A stretch of DNA of 64,000 nucleotides, taken from the NCBI GenBank assembly GCA_021784595.1, contig JAJYHT010000009.1:93254-157253 (forward strand), read 5' to 3'. Numbering within the stretch: position 1 is the stretch's first letter; each line of letters opens with the position of its first letter. The stretch is from Bacillota bacterium. GTDB lineage: Bacteria; Bacillota; Sulfobacillia; Sulfobacillales; Sulfobacillaceae. Shown here piece by piece: positions 8,264 through 17,278 of the stretch. The notes under the pieces were generated by a model. The model was not told the DNA's origin. It worked only from the letters and a program-made list of their open reading frames with translations, and ran no database searches. The position numbers and the translations under genes were made by a program.

Positions 8264-9337
8264 ATGGAAAACGACGAGTTTAGCACCTTACGGTCGCATC
8301 TTAGTTCTGTGCATGGTGCGATATCTTGGCTTTTAGAGGAGCTGTCAAGACTCCCAGAGGCCAAGAGTACATCTGAAGCAACATCTGGGAGCATCGAGCT
8401 CTCGGACTTGGTGGTGACTCCCCAACAATATGGCGCTGTGGCAAATAGCGCAGGAGACGCTACAAAAGCATTTGCGCAAGCTATCGCAGAGGCGGCGCTG
8501 ACTGGAGTGTTGATGTTCATTCCAGCTGGGACCTATCTTATTAAGGAGACGCTATCGTTGCCTTGGAACATTCGAATGGTGGGCGCGGGCATGTACCGCA
8601 CAACCTTGGAGTGGGCCGGCAATGCGGGAGGCGTTGTGCTTAGTACACAACGTCTGTCACCGACTTTGATTACCGACAACACCAATTTTGTCGGACATCT
8701 TGAAGGATTTGCTATTGTCTATCCTCCCCGTTTATTAACATCCAACGCCACCGCTCTATATGTCGCCATGCCCTCTGGAACCATTCAGAACATCGCCGTC
8801 TTTGCCGGACAAGGGGAGCCTATTCCTCAAACACAGGGTGTGGTTTTGGATGGCACAGCCAATATGCTGCCCTTTCGAGCTACGCTGAATGTTCAGGGGG
8901 GATTTGAGTCAGGAATTGTCTTGCAATGCAACCATGTCGTGTTGGAGGCATCAACCACCGCCTATACCCAAGATGGCATTGTCATCCGTGCCGACTCGCT
9001 GTCGGACGGTTCTGGTCCGCCCTATAACGTCAATATCCTGGGCAGTCATGGTTTTCGCAACAAGCGAAGCTTCATCAGGGCAGTCGCCTTGCATAGCGCT
9101 CAAGTCTTTGGGGGATTTAACGAAAGCTTCTCAGCGGCGTCGTTGTATGTTGATGCAAGCTGTAGCGGATTCATCAGCGTCAACAGCGTGTCTACCGTGG
9201 GAGGAGCTCGCATGACGACTTATAGCCCTGACACGCGGATCTTCTTTCGCGATCCTCAAGACTTTACTTCGGGGACATTCATCGGCTCCGCTGACGGGTC
9301 ACCTGTCAAAATTCCCGAAGGCACCTGGATCAACTAA
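8264..9337 (+). CDS. Right-handed beta-helix protein, pectate-lyase-3/tailspike-like
   Basis: The 357-residue protein has a helical N-terminus (about 1-50) and then a typical start of a pectate-lyase-3 type beta-helix: QQYGAVANSAGDATKAF, the FIPAGTYLI strand and MVGAGMYRTTLEW. Serial short beta-strand turns follow. Such proteins in polysaccharide clusters act as lyases, hydrolases or binding proteins for the polymer. No signal peptide or membrane segment is visible, which is odd for an enzyme acting on exported polymer. The ATG is preceded by AGGAGG at nine bases. Catalytic residues cannot be assigned. Confidence 0.72.
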   Translation: MENDEFSTLRSHLSSVHGAISWLLEELSRLPEAKSTSEATSGSIELSDLVVTPQQYGAVANSAGDATKAFAQAIAEAALTGVLMFIPAGTYLIKETLSLPWNIRMVGAGMYRTTLEWAGNAGGVVLSTQRLSPTLITDNTNFVGHLEGFAIVYPPRLLTSNATALYVAMPSGTIQNIAVFAGQGEPIPQTQGVVLDGTANMLPFRATLNVQGGFESGIVLQCNHVVLEASTTAYTQDGIVIRADSLSDGSGPPYNVNILGSHGFRNKRSFIRAVALHSAQVFGGFNESFSAASLYVDASCSGFISVNSVSTVGGARMTTYSPDTRIFFRDPQDFTSGTFIGSADGSPVKIPEGTWIN

Positions 9338-9644
9338 CCAGAGATAGCCCTAGTGGACCATCTAAGAACGCACTCTATGCTGAACCGGGAAATGAGACTT
9401 ATGGGCAACCAGGTTGAAAGCCCACGCCCAAATTCTTTCCCGGTCTATGGTGTCAAAAACCAGCGCTCAATGAGTTATGCGCTAGATGGGGCTTTCCTAG
9501 TTGGCGATGGGTCTTTGCAATTTTAGAATCTTGATGTTCAATATGCCACGAACCGCCGGAATCACCCATCTGGGAGTATGGCCGAAATATTGTCTGCGTG
9601 AAACAATAGAAGTTAGAGTAAGGGCTCCGGGGGTGGTAAACTTT
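9338..9644 (+). other. 307-bp gap with a long inverted repeat
   Basis: No convincing gene; a GTG-started frame of about 57 codons (from 9353) has no recognisable match. The stretch contains perfect 9-bp arms ACCGGGAAA (9384-9392) and TTTCCCGGT (9436-9444) enclosing a smaller GGGC/GCCC pair, so the RNA could fold into a branched hairpin. Possible 3' structure of the preceding transcript. Confidence 0.4.
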
Positions 9645-10565
9645 ATGGAATTGGTTTCGGTCATAATTCCAGCTTACAATGCCGAGCTTTATGTCGGAAA
9701 CGCAATCGAATCGGTTTTAGCACAGACGTATCACCACCTAGAGATTATTGTGGTAGATGACGGGTCTACCGATGATACCTGGGAATCGATTCGTGCCATC
9801 CATGACTCACGCATTCAAATGACCAAGAATGAGGGAAATCACGGCCCTGCCGCAGCGCGAAACTGTGGAATGAAGGCATGCCACGGTGATTGGGTGGCCT
9901 TTTTAGACTCGGATGACTGGTGGCATCCAATGCGGATTGAAAAACTGTTGGCATTAGCTTACAGAACATCTGCACACTTAGTTGCCGATGATTTATGGCT
10001 GATAGAAAACGGAAGAGAAAGGCCCTGGACGACGTATTTGAAGGATGCTGGCGTGGCGTGGCGCGACACGCATCTGCTGACTTGCCATGAGTTGGCAAGC
10101 AATGACTTAGGTATGTTAAAACCTATCGTGCAAAGACTATTTTTGATACAAAATGAAATCCAATATCTTGAATCAATGCGGCATGAGGATTTTATATTTC
10201 TATTAGACTGCTTGCAGAAAAACCCGCTCATGGTGGTTACTCCCGAACCCCTCTACTTTTATCGAAATAGGAGAGGATCCCTTTCAGCGTCAGTAGCGAC
10301 GACGGGGGCAAAATGGTTGGAAACTGTAGAATACTTGGAAAAACGCTATAGTCTTCGGGAGGATCTCGCCGATATTATCCGATATTATCGAAAACTGGCC
10401 GAACAAGCCCTGTTTGTCGGTCAGGTTCGCAGTCACATAGAACAGAGGCAGTGGACAGGAGTCACCAATGCTTTTTTCAGCCAGCGGGAGATGTGGCCGC
10501 TATTTGGGAATTGGCTCATACGGGCTGCCAAGAGGAAAATTCAAAAAACGAGAGCATCCATCTGA
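9645..10565 (+). CDS. GT2-family glycosyltransferase
   Basis: The 306-residue GT-A enzyme opens with VSVIIPAYNAE, carries IIVVDDGSTDDT for UDP-sugar binding, GPAAARNCGM and the DXD-type FLDSDDWW. The C-terminal third is helical and lacks membrane segments, as in soluble GT2 transferases of repeat-unit assembly. The ATG at 9645 is preceded by GGGGGTGG and places the family motif at the N-terminus; the upstream open extension has no family similarity. It is likely part of the polysaccharide operon even though a 307-bp gap precedes it. Acceptor and donor unknown. Confidence 0.87.
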   Translation: MELVSVIIPAYNAELYVGNAIESVLAQTYHHLEIIVVDDGSTDDTWESIRAIHDSRIQMTKNEGNHGPAAARNCGMKACHGDWVAFLDSDDWWHPMRIEKLLALAYRTSAHLVADDLWLIENGRERPWTTYLKDAGVAWRDTHLLTCHELASNDLGMLKPIVQRLFLIQNEIQYLESMRHEDFIFLLDCLQKNPLMVVTPEPLYFYRNRRGSLSASVATTGAKWLETVEYLEKRYSLREDLADIIRYYRKLAEQALFVGQVRSHIEQRQWTGVTNAFFSQREMWPLFGNWLIRAAKRKIQKTRASI

Positions 10566-10812
10566 GGTATTAAGGTGACCGACTCTTCATCAAACGACAC
10601 TTTGATTACAAAGACTCAAGGAACAACCGAAAATTTCTCATCCACCCGTGCACCCGGGTCAAAACCCGGATAGGCCACGGCGAAAATTAGAAGATTCTTC
10701 GGTTTTTTGGAATGCATGTCCTGATTGCACCCCATCAATTCACGGATTTCACCCTGGAAGGCGATATCGAACGACAAAAAATTCCACTAAAGTGCAAGAA
10801 GACAGACTAGCA

Positions 10813-11964
10813 ATGGAGGCGGGATTTTTGCCGAACCATGTCCTCATTTTAGACCCAATGCCTTTGCATGGAGGCGAAGAGCAGCATATTGTGATGCTGA
10901 CTGAGGAACTTTCTTTGTTAGGGTTCAAGGTGTCGCTGGCGGTGTCAAATAGTAGCCCGTGGATTGGAGAACTGCGAGAAAAGGGGTGTGAGGTGATAGT
11001 GTGCGATATGAGTCGCAGGCTATCACCGTCCACGCTTTTTCACTTGAGGGCATGGGTTAAACAAGCAGACATTGATTTAATTCATAGTCATGGTGGTCGT
11101 GGGGGGCTCTATGGCCGCATTTTAGGATACCTAACTGGTCGCCCAGTGGTTCACACCTGGCATCTTACCCCCCAAGACTGGGCCGGAAGCCGTCCCATAA
11201 AGAGACAGCTCTACTATTGGGGAGAATTTGCCTTAAGCAAATTGACCGACCATTACATAGCGGTGTCTACGGAAATTGAATCGAATTTAATTCAAACCTA
11301 TGGAATCCTACCAACCCACGTGACGCGCATTGTAAATAGGATCAAAAAGCCAGCGGCTGTTATCATCAAACGGCCAATTTCATCTCGCAAGCAGATTGTA
11401 TGCATAGGTCGGCTTTCACCTCAGAAGGGATTTCACGTGCTTCTTGAAAGTCTAGGAAAACTTCAACAGCAAGAGATATCATTTAGCGTAAAAATCTTGG
11501 GCGATGGACCAGAACAAGAAATCTTGGTCCGATTAGCCAAAACGCTCAACCTTTTGGACAACGTGGAATTTATGGGGTACCAGGCCGAGCCGCATCGAAT
11601 CCTCGATGACGCCGATTTGTTTGTATTGCCATCATTATGGGAAGGGACGCCACTAGTGCTTCTTGAAGCCATGGCACACAGGCTGCCGATTGTGGCCACG
11701 GCAGTAGGCGGCAATCGGGAGTTGCTTACCAATTACGGTCCAAAACTGCTGGTCAGGCCGGCTGATAGTGTTGCGCTGGCTCAGGCGATTGAATGCGGTC
11801 TCAAGCTTACTTGGGCATCAGATGAAGACATGTTGGCGGTATCGCATTTTTTTGACGCACAGGCAATGGCAAGGGAGACTGCTGAGGTTTATCAACAAGT
11901 TTTGGGCCAGAGCATGGCGCGCTCATCTTCTATATGCAATGTGGACCATCCTTTGTCATATTAG
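10813..11964 (+). CDS. GT4-family glycosyltransferase
   Basis: This 383-residue GT-B enzyme shows the N-terminal HGGEEQHIV motif, IDLIHSHGGRGGLYG, and a C-terminal donor domain with CIGRLSPQKGF, FMGYQAE and the LPSLWEGTPLVLLEAMA region containing the EX7E-type residues. It is a typical retaining transferase of capsule and exopolysaccharide clusters. The start is chosen at the ATG just before the first family strand; the ribosome site (AAGAAG) is weak and the frame is open upstream, so a start as early as 10648 is possible but adds sequence without family similarity. Confidence 0.83.
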   Translation: MEAGFLPNHVLILDPMPLHGGEEQHIVMLTEELSLLGFKVSLAVSNSSPWIGELREKGCEVIVCDMSRRLSPSTLFHLRAWVKQADIDLIHSHGGRGGLYGRILGYLTGRPVVHTWHLTPQDWAGSRPIKRQLYYWGEFALSKLTDHYIAVSTEIESNLIQTYGILPTHVTRIVNRIKKPAAVIIKRPISSRKQIVCIGRLSPQKGFHVLLESLGKLQQQEISFSVKILGDGPEQEILVRLAKTLNLLDNVEFMGYQAEPHRILDDADLFVLPSLWEGTPLVLLEAMAHRLPIVATAVGGNRELLTNYGPKLLVRPADSVALAQAIECGLKLTWASDEDMLAVSHFFDAQAMARETAEVYQQVLGQSMARSSSICNVDHPLSY

Positions 11965-12041
11965 AAATTGCGGGGGTTGGTGAAAGATCGTGACACCAGA
12001 GTGGATGCAAAAGACCGATGAATCTACGCTAGGATATACAA

Positions 12042-12221
12042 ATGGATATATTGCAGGAGTCAAACGTCATCATTTCTATATATAACGTCGAAGTTTACAT
12101 TGCCACGGCTATTGGGTTGGTTACTGAGCAAACTTACCGTTCTACTGGACTTATCCAAATCTGTTCATTGCCGATTCCATTTTGCATCCCCTTCCTGCGT
12201 CATCATGTCACGGATTGCTAA
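12042..12221 (+). pseudogene. N-terminal stub of a GT2 glycosyltransferase
   Basis: From the ATG, about 35 codons read VIISIYNVEVYIATAIGL followed by VTEQTYRS. This is the first strand and helix of a GT2 transferase (compare the complete GT2 upstream: VSVIIPAYNAE, AIESVLAQTYH). Similarity stops abruptly near 12145 and the frame ends at a TAA after 59 codons, without the DXD region. GGAG lies just inside the frame. I read this as a truncated remnant of a lost transferase gene, cut by a rearrangement. Confidence 0.6.
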
Positions 12222-12372
12222 GGTTGATGCCGGCCATCCACCGTAGGCCATTTCCCAGACGGGCACTGAGCAGTTTCGTGAATGCGGCGATCAATTTACA
12301 ACACGTGGCCGAGAGCTCGATGACCGGCTGCCCATCCGTTGCCGTGTAAATCCTAGACGCGGGTGTTTTCCT
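12208..12372 (-). pseudogene. Possible remnant of an unidentified protein C-terminus
   Basis: Read on the minus strand, this stretch gives about 55 codons without stop (including TATDGQPVIELSATC and KLIAAFTKLLSARLG) ending in a TGA. The composition looks protein-like and it begins where the GT2 stub loses similarity, so it may be the inserted or fused sequence that truncated that gene. I do not recognise the family and there is no start codon with a ribosome site. Confidence 0.25.
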
Positions 12373-12558
12373 CCATGAATCATTAGTGTAGGAAATTATA
12401 GCAAGGTCTTAGCTCTCTCTTCGGTTGGGGAATCCGCTGAATCTAAGGGTGAACCGATACTGTCATCCCATGTGGGTGATAGTCATGGTTTCGGGCACGT
12501 TGTACGCTGTTTTTGTGGCTGTATGTCAGGCGAGTGGCCACAAGAACGGGGGATCGCT

Positions 12559-13080
12559 GTGAAAATTCTCATGGTCTCTTCAAACGGGGGGCATTTTTGG
12601 CAACTGAAGATGGCCCATACATGTTTTTCACAAGACGAAGTAAGGATGGTTTCGTTTCCGACGCCTGACGTGAAAACATGGGTAGCAACCCATCGGATTC
12701 CAACATATTGGGGGTATTACCCCACCAATCGAAGCATAGTCAACCTGATAAGAAATGCGTGGCTGGCGCGTCGGATTTTGCAAGAGTACCATCCCGATCT
12801 CGTGGTGACCACGGGGGCTGGGGTAGGCGTACCCTTTATCATCCTGGGGAAGTTGCTGTTACACTGTCACACCATGTTTATTGAGGTATTTGATCGAGTG
12901 GCGTCTCCGACCCTCACGGGCCGAATGGTTTACCGGTTTGCTGACACGGTGGTATTGCAGTGGGAAAGCCAAAAGCAATTTTATCCTAAAGGGATTGTGG
13001 TAGGAGGATTATTATGGTCTTCATTGCAAGTGGCACCCACCGGCAATCTTTCAACCGGGCGATCCATTGGATTCAAATAG
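12559..13080 (+). CDS. PssD/Alg14-like membrane subunit of a two-part glycosyltransferase
   Basis: The 173-residue protein begins KILMVSSNGGHFWQL, the glycine-rich loop of the Alg14/PssD half of a split GT28 transferase, followed by VVTTGAGVGVPFI and FIEVFDRV as in this family. Alg14-type partners bind the acceptor and anchor the catalytic half. The GTG start has GGGGGATC upstream. The gene overlaps the PssE-like gene by 67 bp, and the last codons, after GLLW, would run into the partner's coding region. The pair together should add one sugar to the lipid-linked repeat. Confidence 0.82.
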   Translation: MKILMVSSNGGHFWQLKMAHTCFSQDEVRMVSFPTPDVKTWVATHRIPTYWGYYPTNRSIVNLIRNAWLARRILQEYHPDLVVTTGAGVGVPFIILGKLLLHCHTMFIEVFDRVASPTLTGRMVYRFADTVVLQWESQKQFYPKGIVVGGLLWSSLQVAPTGNLSTGRSIGFK

Positions 13081-13508
13081 CCGAACAAGAGCATTTAGTT
13101 TGCGGGCCGATTGTAGTGCAAACCGCGCGGGTGGGGTCTGAGGGGGGCGTCGTTTGGAAAGACATCCTCCCGGAATTGGAATTCATCCATCTGATTCGGA
13201 AAGCCGACGTGCTTATTACGCATGGTGGTCCTGCAACGATTGTCACGGCGTTGTCAGAGGGCCGGGTGCCTATCATCATTCCGCGGGAAAGACAGTATCG
13301 TGAGCATGTGGATGACCACCAAGTCCAGTTTGCGAAGGTATTAGCCTCGATTGGTCTTCCTGTCGCCCGCACACTTCCGGCGCTCCGCGCGCTGCTAAAT
13401 GACGATAGGAATAATAATTTAAACGCCGATGCCATCTTGCGTAAGGTTTCCACGGGATTTGAAAATCTCTCGCTACTGTTCACCGACCTGCGACACCAAA
13501 TCCGGTGA
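13014..13508 (+). CDS. PssE/Alg13-like catalytic subunit of a two-part glycosyltransferase
   Basis: The 164-residue protein is the C-terminal (donor-binding) half of a GT28 enzyme: VFIASGTHRQSFNRAI at the start and the signature DVLITHGGPATIVTALSEG with PIIIPR. It pairs with the PssD-like protein encoded just before. The ATG is preceded by GTAGGAGG inside the upstream gene, a strong ribosome site that explains the unusually long 67-bp overlap. Together with the previous protein it makes the equivalent of one MurG-like enzyme. Confidence 0.85.
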   Translation: MVFIASGTHRQSFNRAIHWIQIAEQEHLVCGPIVVQTARVGSEGGVVWKDILPELEFIHLIRKADVLITHGGPATIVTALSEGRVPIIIPRERQYREHVDDHQVQFAKVLASIGLPVARTLPALRALLNDDRNNNLNADAILRKVSTGFENLSLLFTDLRHQIR

Positions 13509-14388
13509 TTCAAAGGGAATGCAGAGGACCCTGGATGGTTGGAGAATCGGTTGGGCCCATGCACTGTGTTATTAGTCAATACACGCTAATGGAGTCTGCA
13601 ACTTATGATTGGCCACAACAATTAATATCTCGAGATCATCAACTCTCGGCAATAGAATCCTAATTTTGGCCGAGAAAGCATATCACCTCGCTATCGCCTA
13701 CGGACACTCTCATGGGTGAGCTGGGTGGCAAAATGATGAAAAGTAATGGGTGTCCTGCTTATAAGTGCTTCACCCCTACAGGAGGATAGTTCTTGACTGG
13801 GGGGCCGATTAGCATGGAACTTGGGTTCTATATAAGACGTGAAATGGCGAGGGCGAGGGATATTTGCCAATGATGTGTAAAGACCATGCAATAAACATGT
13901 GGGATAAAGTTGTCAAGGTGTAAAATCCCCCCTATGGGATTGGGCAGAGTATCATCCGTCCTATTTCTTGGTTCAGCTAATGCCAAACTTTTCCGTAGAC
14001 CTCTCATCAATTGGTCAGTCCATAAGGATTGGGGATAACCCTATGTTACAGGCATGTATAACGCTTTCCCATTATCAATCACAGGAAGCAGACCGCATCG
14101 CGGTGAACCGTGGTGAATGCGGCAGAGCAGTGATGCCCGGTTCGATTGGCCAGCAGGTCAAGATACAATATCCTTTAGAAAATCGCCATGACCGCGTATG
14201 TTACCAATGTCTTCGACGTTTTCGGGTTTTTGATGAGTAGGCCACACGATGAATAGCCAAAATATTGGTTACGATGTAAGGCGTTGGGTCAGGCAATTCT
14301 ATGCGAAATGCTTTCGTGTGGGGCAGACGACTTTGCAGGTCCCAAGAATTAAGACCGGATATATGACAATGGTGGCAAACCCAAACCC
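13509..14388 (+). other. 880-bp gap without recognised gene
   Basis: Short frames exist on both strands (the longest about 90 codons near 13968-14240, and one of about 57 codons from 14249), but none has a good ribosome site or a family I recognise. The composition is more AT-rich and less codon-like than the flanks. It may be decayed sequence of a lost gene or mobile element. A GGAGG is present near 13782 but no coding frame follows it convincingly. Confidence 0.45.
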
Positions 14389-15786
14389 ATGGTACGGAGT
14401 GCCAGGCCGAGGCCATTTGTGATAAAGCGAACGTTGGTGCGGCATCTCCTACAAAAAGACATCCGTTCGTATGCCGGGACCATTGCCCTGGGAACGGGGA
14501 TTAGCCGGATATTGGGATATGGTCGGGAAGTGCTTATGGCTGCCCTATTTGCCACCTCCAACGCGACCGATGCCTGGTTAATGGCCAGTGTTTTGCCAAA
14601 CTTGCTATTTACTGCGCTTTATGGCAGCGTCTCGAATCTGATTGTTCCTCTATATTTAGAATCCCAAAAAACGTCGTCTCATGACAATGCCAATGCATTT
14701 ATCCAGGAAGTCTTTACGCTTTTGACGGTGGTGGCCGTCGTGCTCACGCTTGTGGTATTCGTCTTTTCTCGAATGATTATCCATGGGCTCGCTCCCGGCT
14801 TCCATGGAACCACGTTTCAACTTACAGTGACCATGACGCGCATCATGCTGCCGACTTTTTTGTTTTGGCTGTGGGCGGGATTCTTCACGGCTTTACTCCA
14901 ATCGTTGAACATTTATGGACCTCCCGCATGGGCGTCGGTTCTTCAAAACATTGTGCGAATAGCGGCAATTATTACGTTAGGCCGGGTGATGGGCATTGGG
15001 GGAGTGGCTTGGGGATACACGATCGGTGTGGGAACACAATTGGTCTTGTTAGCCTCGGCGACCCACCGGGCGCCGCTCCATATTAGGTTTCGTTGGCCAT
15101 TGACTCATTCATTGGTTAGAAAATTGTTTCGGCTGGCTCTACCGGTGGTACTGACGTCTTTGGTGAGCGCCATGGGACTCACTGTAGATCGGATTTTTGC
15201 CTCCCGTCTCGCAACGGGAAGCATCGCGGCACTGAATTACAGTTTCCTCCTGATTATGTTGCCGATTAGCTTGGTGGCAATCCCCCTCGCAATTCCCGTA
15301 TTGACGGCCCTGTCCCGTCAGTTCATTGAACAACAATATCAGGAATGGACGCGCCTTTTACGGCGTTCCAGCCTTGCGCTTGCGCTCGTGATGGGCATCC
15401 TAACGGTGATTCTTATTCTCCTACGCGGTCCTTTAATTCAGTTTTTGTATGAACACGGGAATTTTGGCCTACATTCGGCCTATATTACCGCCGGAATCTT
15501 ACCATACTTTGCAGTGGGCATGATCGCGATGGCGTTAGCCCAGTTGTTCCTGAAGGCATTGGTCTCAATTCAATACACGGCAACATTATCGGTTTGGGCG
15601 ATAGCGGCTGCGGCAACGAACATTCTTGCGGACTTTATATTGGTACACGTTTTGCAGGCCCGAGGATTAGCGTTGGGCACCAGCTTAGGGAACATTGTAT
15701 ATGCATGCGGACTGGCATGGAGCGTGCGGTCAGCCATTCGCGCCCAACGACATCGCCGGCGAGATCCCTTGGTGCATTCTGGCTAG
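14389..15786 (+). CDS. MurJ/MviN-family lipid-linked oligosaccharide flippase (Wzx role likely)
   Basis: This 465-residue polytopic protein has about 12-14 hydrophobic segments and the MurJ landmarks: GISRILGYGREVLMAALF near residue 36, ATDAWLMASVLPNLLF, and DRIFASRLATGSIAALNYS in the middle. MurJ exchanges lipid II; family members inside polysaccharide clusters commonly move the undecaprenyl-linked repeat unit instead. Position at the end of this cluster, with no other flippase visible, favours the second role. The start is uncertain: no clear ribosome site at the ATG, and a GTG at 14419 behind GCCGAGG is an alternative. Confidence 0.82.
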   Translation: MVRSARPRPFVIKRTLVRHLLQKDIRSYAGTIALGTGISRILGYGREVLMAALFATSNATDAWLMASVLPNLLFTALYGSVSNLIVPLYLESQKTSSHDNANAFIQEVFTLLTVVAVVLTLVVFVFSRMIIHGLAPGFHGTTFQLTVTMTRIMLPTFLFWLWAGFFTALLQSLNIYGPPAWASVLQNIVRIAAIITLGRVMGIGGVAWGYTIGVGTQLVLLASATHRAPLHIRFRWPLTHSLVRKLFRLALPVVLTSLVSAMGLTVDRIFASRLATGSIAALNYSFLLIMLPISLVAIPLAIPVLTALSRQFIEQQYQEWTRLLRRSSLALALVMGILTVILILLRGPLIQFLYEHGNFGLHSAYITAGILPYFAVGMIAMALAQLFLKALVSIQYTATLSVWAIAAAATNILADFILVHVLQARGLALGTSLGNIVYACGLAWSVRSAIRAQRHRRRDPLVHSG

Positions 15787-16100
15787 AGTTAGAGCAAACA
15801 CGTTTCAGAGCGCACGAGTGAGTTCCTGGAATAAGTATTCCCCCGCAGCTGTTCTCGATTTGTCGCTAAAGCAGATCCATGGCGCTATGAACTGCCAGTT
15901 TGAGATTAGCATCCTCATGATTTGGCATGACAATAGAGTGTGGAGGGCTTCGGATGGAAGCGTTCGGGTAGGTTTCATAAAGGTCAAAAGGAATCTCAGA
16001 TTTGATTTTATTAAAAACCAGTTCTTAGATTCACGTAAGCTGGACCCCAGATTAGTTCTTATACTTGAAATACATTAGACAGCTCAGGGAGGGAACGCAT
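15787..16100 (+). other. 314-bp gap after the polysaccharide cluster
   Basis: A GTG-started frame of about 85 codons (near 15820-16078) is open but has no ribosome site or recognisable family. No T-rich terminator hairpin was found after the flippase gene. The last bases carry the ribosome site AGGGAGGG of the TDT transporter gene. Confidence 0.4.
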
Positions 16101-17222
16101 ATGTTGGGGTTTGTGAAACATTTCACGCCGAATTGGTTTACGGTGGGAATGGGAACCGGGATTACGGCGCTGGGCGCCTATTTATATCCGGATGGACCCC
16201 ATTGGCTAAAGCTGCTAGGCACCGGTTTGTGGCTGTTCAATGCGGTGCTGGTAGGAAGCCTACTGGTTTTGATGGTTGCGCGCTGGGTGTTCAATTGGTC
16301 AGGTTCCGTAAAAATTTTGCATGATCCGGTGCAGTCGATGTTTTTAGGTGCGGTACCCATGGCATTGGCCACCGTGATTAACGGATTTGTGGATATGGGT
16401 GCCCCTATTTTTGGTCCCGTGGCCGTGCATATCGCCTTTTGGCTATGGGGATTAGATGTGGTGATGGCATTAGGATCCGGCATTGTGGTGCCCTATTTGA
16501 TGTTCGTCAGCCATGATCACCGCCTCGACAAGCTTACTGGCATTTGGTTGATGCCAGTAGTCCCGGCCGAAGTGGCCGCGGCCAGCGGCGCCATATTATT
16601 GCCGCATGTCGTGGGAGCAACCGCCCAAGCGAATTTTATGGTCGTGAGCTTAGGTCTATGGGCATTAAGCGTTCCGCTGGCATTTTTGATGCTGGGATTT
16701 TTATTCCTGAGACTGGCTTTACATCGGTTGCCTCCCGCGGAGATGGCTATATCAACATGGATCTCGCTGGGGACCTTAGGCACCGGCATTATGGGGCTGG
16801 TTGGTCTGGGCAAGGATATGCCGTTAGTCTTTGGAGCCTTGGGTCATGCGATGCAAGCCAGTGCCTTAATTGCCTCGTTTGCTTTGTGGGGTTTCGGTCT
16901 TTGGTGGCTTACCCTGAGCATTTTGACTACCGTACACTATGCGCGTCGTGGATTGCCCTTTAATCTGGGGTGGTGGGGATTGACCTTCCCGTTGGGAGTG
17001 TTTACCGGCGGCACCGACATGCTTTATGACCAACTGCATGTGTCTCTGATAGGATGGCTCGCGCATGGCTTTTACTGGCTGTTGGTGGCGTTTTGGTCGC
17101 TGGTGTTCATTCGGACTTTGGCAGAGTTCGTGGGAGGTCGCCTGAATGTCTCGGGAACACTGCATCGAACTCTCCACCAGATGTCGCTTGAACCAAGGGT
17201 TAAGACGGGAACTGACGATTAA
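16101..17222 (+). CDS. TDT-family (TehA/SLAC1-like) transporter
   Basis: The 373-residue protein has about ten hydrophobic segments and begins with FTPNWFTVGMGTGI, the characteristic first helix of the tellurite-resistance/dicarboxylate transporter family. Members are anion channels or exporters (for example SLAC1/TehA channels, the Ssu1 sulfite exporter and the Mae1 malate transporter). Which anion this one moves cannot be read from the sequence. The start ATG has AGGGAGGG upstream. The gene is monocistronic, followed by a strong terminator. Confidence 0.78.
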   Translation: MLGFVKHFTPNWFTVGMGTGITALGAYLYPDGPHWLKLLGTGLWLFNAVLVGSLLVLMVARWVFNWSGSVKILHDPVQSMFLGAVPMALATVINGFVDMGAPIFGPVAVHIAFWLWGLDVVMALGSGIVVPYLMFVSHDHRLDKLTGIWLMPVVPAEVAAASGAILLPHVVGATAQANFMVVSLGLWALSVPLAFLMLGFLFLRLALHRLPPAEMAISTWISLGTLGTGIMGLVGLGKDMPLVFGALGHAMQASALIASFALWGFGLWWLTLSILTTVHYARRGLPFNLGWWGLTFPLGVFTGGTDMLYDQLHVSLIGWLAHGFYWLLVAFWSLVFIRTLAEFVGGRLNVSGTLHRTLHQMSLEPRVKTGTDD

Positions 17223-17234
17223 ACGCATGATGCT

Positions 17235-17278
17235 AGACACCATTTCCAAGCGTCACTTGGGAGTGGTGTCTTCTTCTC
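17235..17278 (+). terminator. Rho-independent terminator after the TDT transporter
   Basis: AGACACCATTTCCAAG and CTTGGGAGTGGTGTCT pair over 16 positions (a few G-T wobbles) around a CGTCA loop, followed by TTCTTCT. Confidence 0.8.

Noticed and set aside
9384..9444. Group II intron domain V
   Set aside because: The gap contains GAACCGGG and TTGAAAGCCC, superficially like domain V, but the 34-nt domain V structure with its catalytic triad is not present and no intron protein is nearby.
15820..16078. GTG-started frame of about 85 codons after the flippase gene
   Set aside because: No ribosome site and no family; codon use differs from neighbouring genes.
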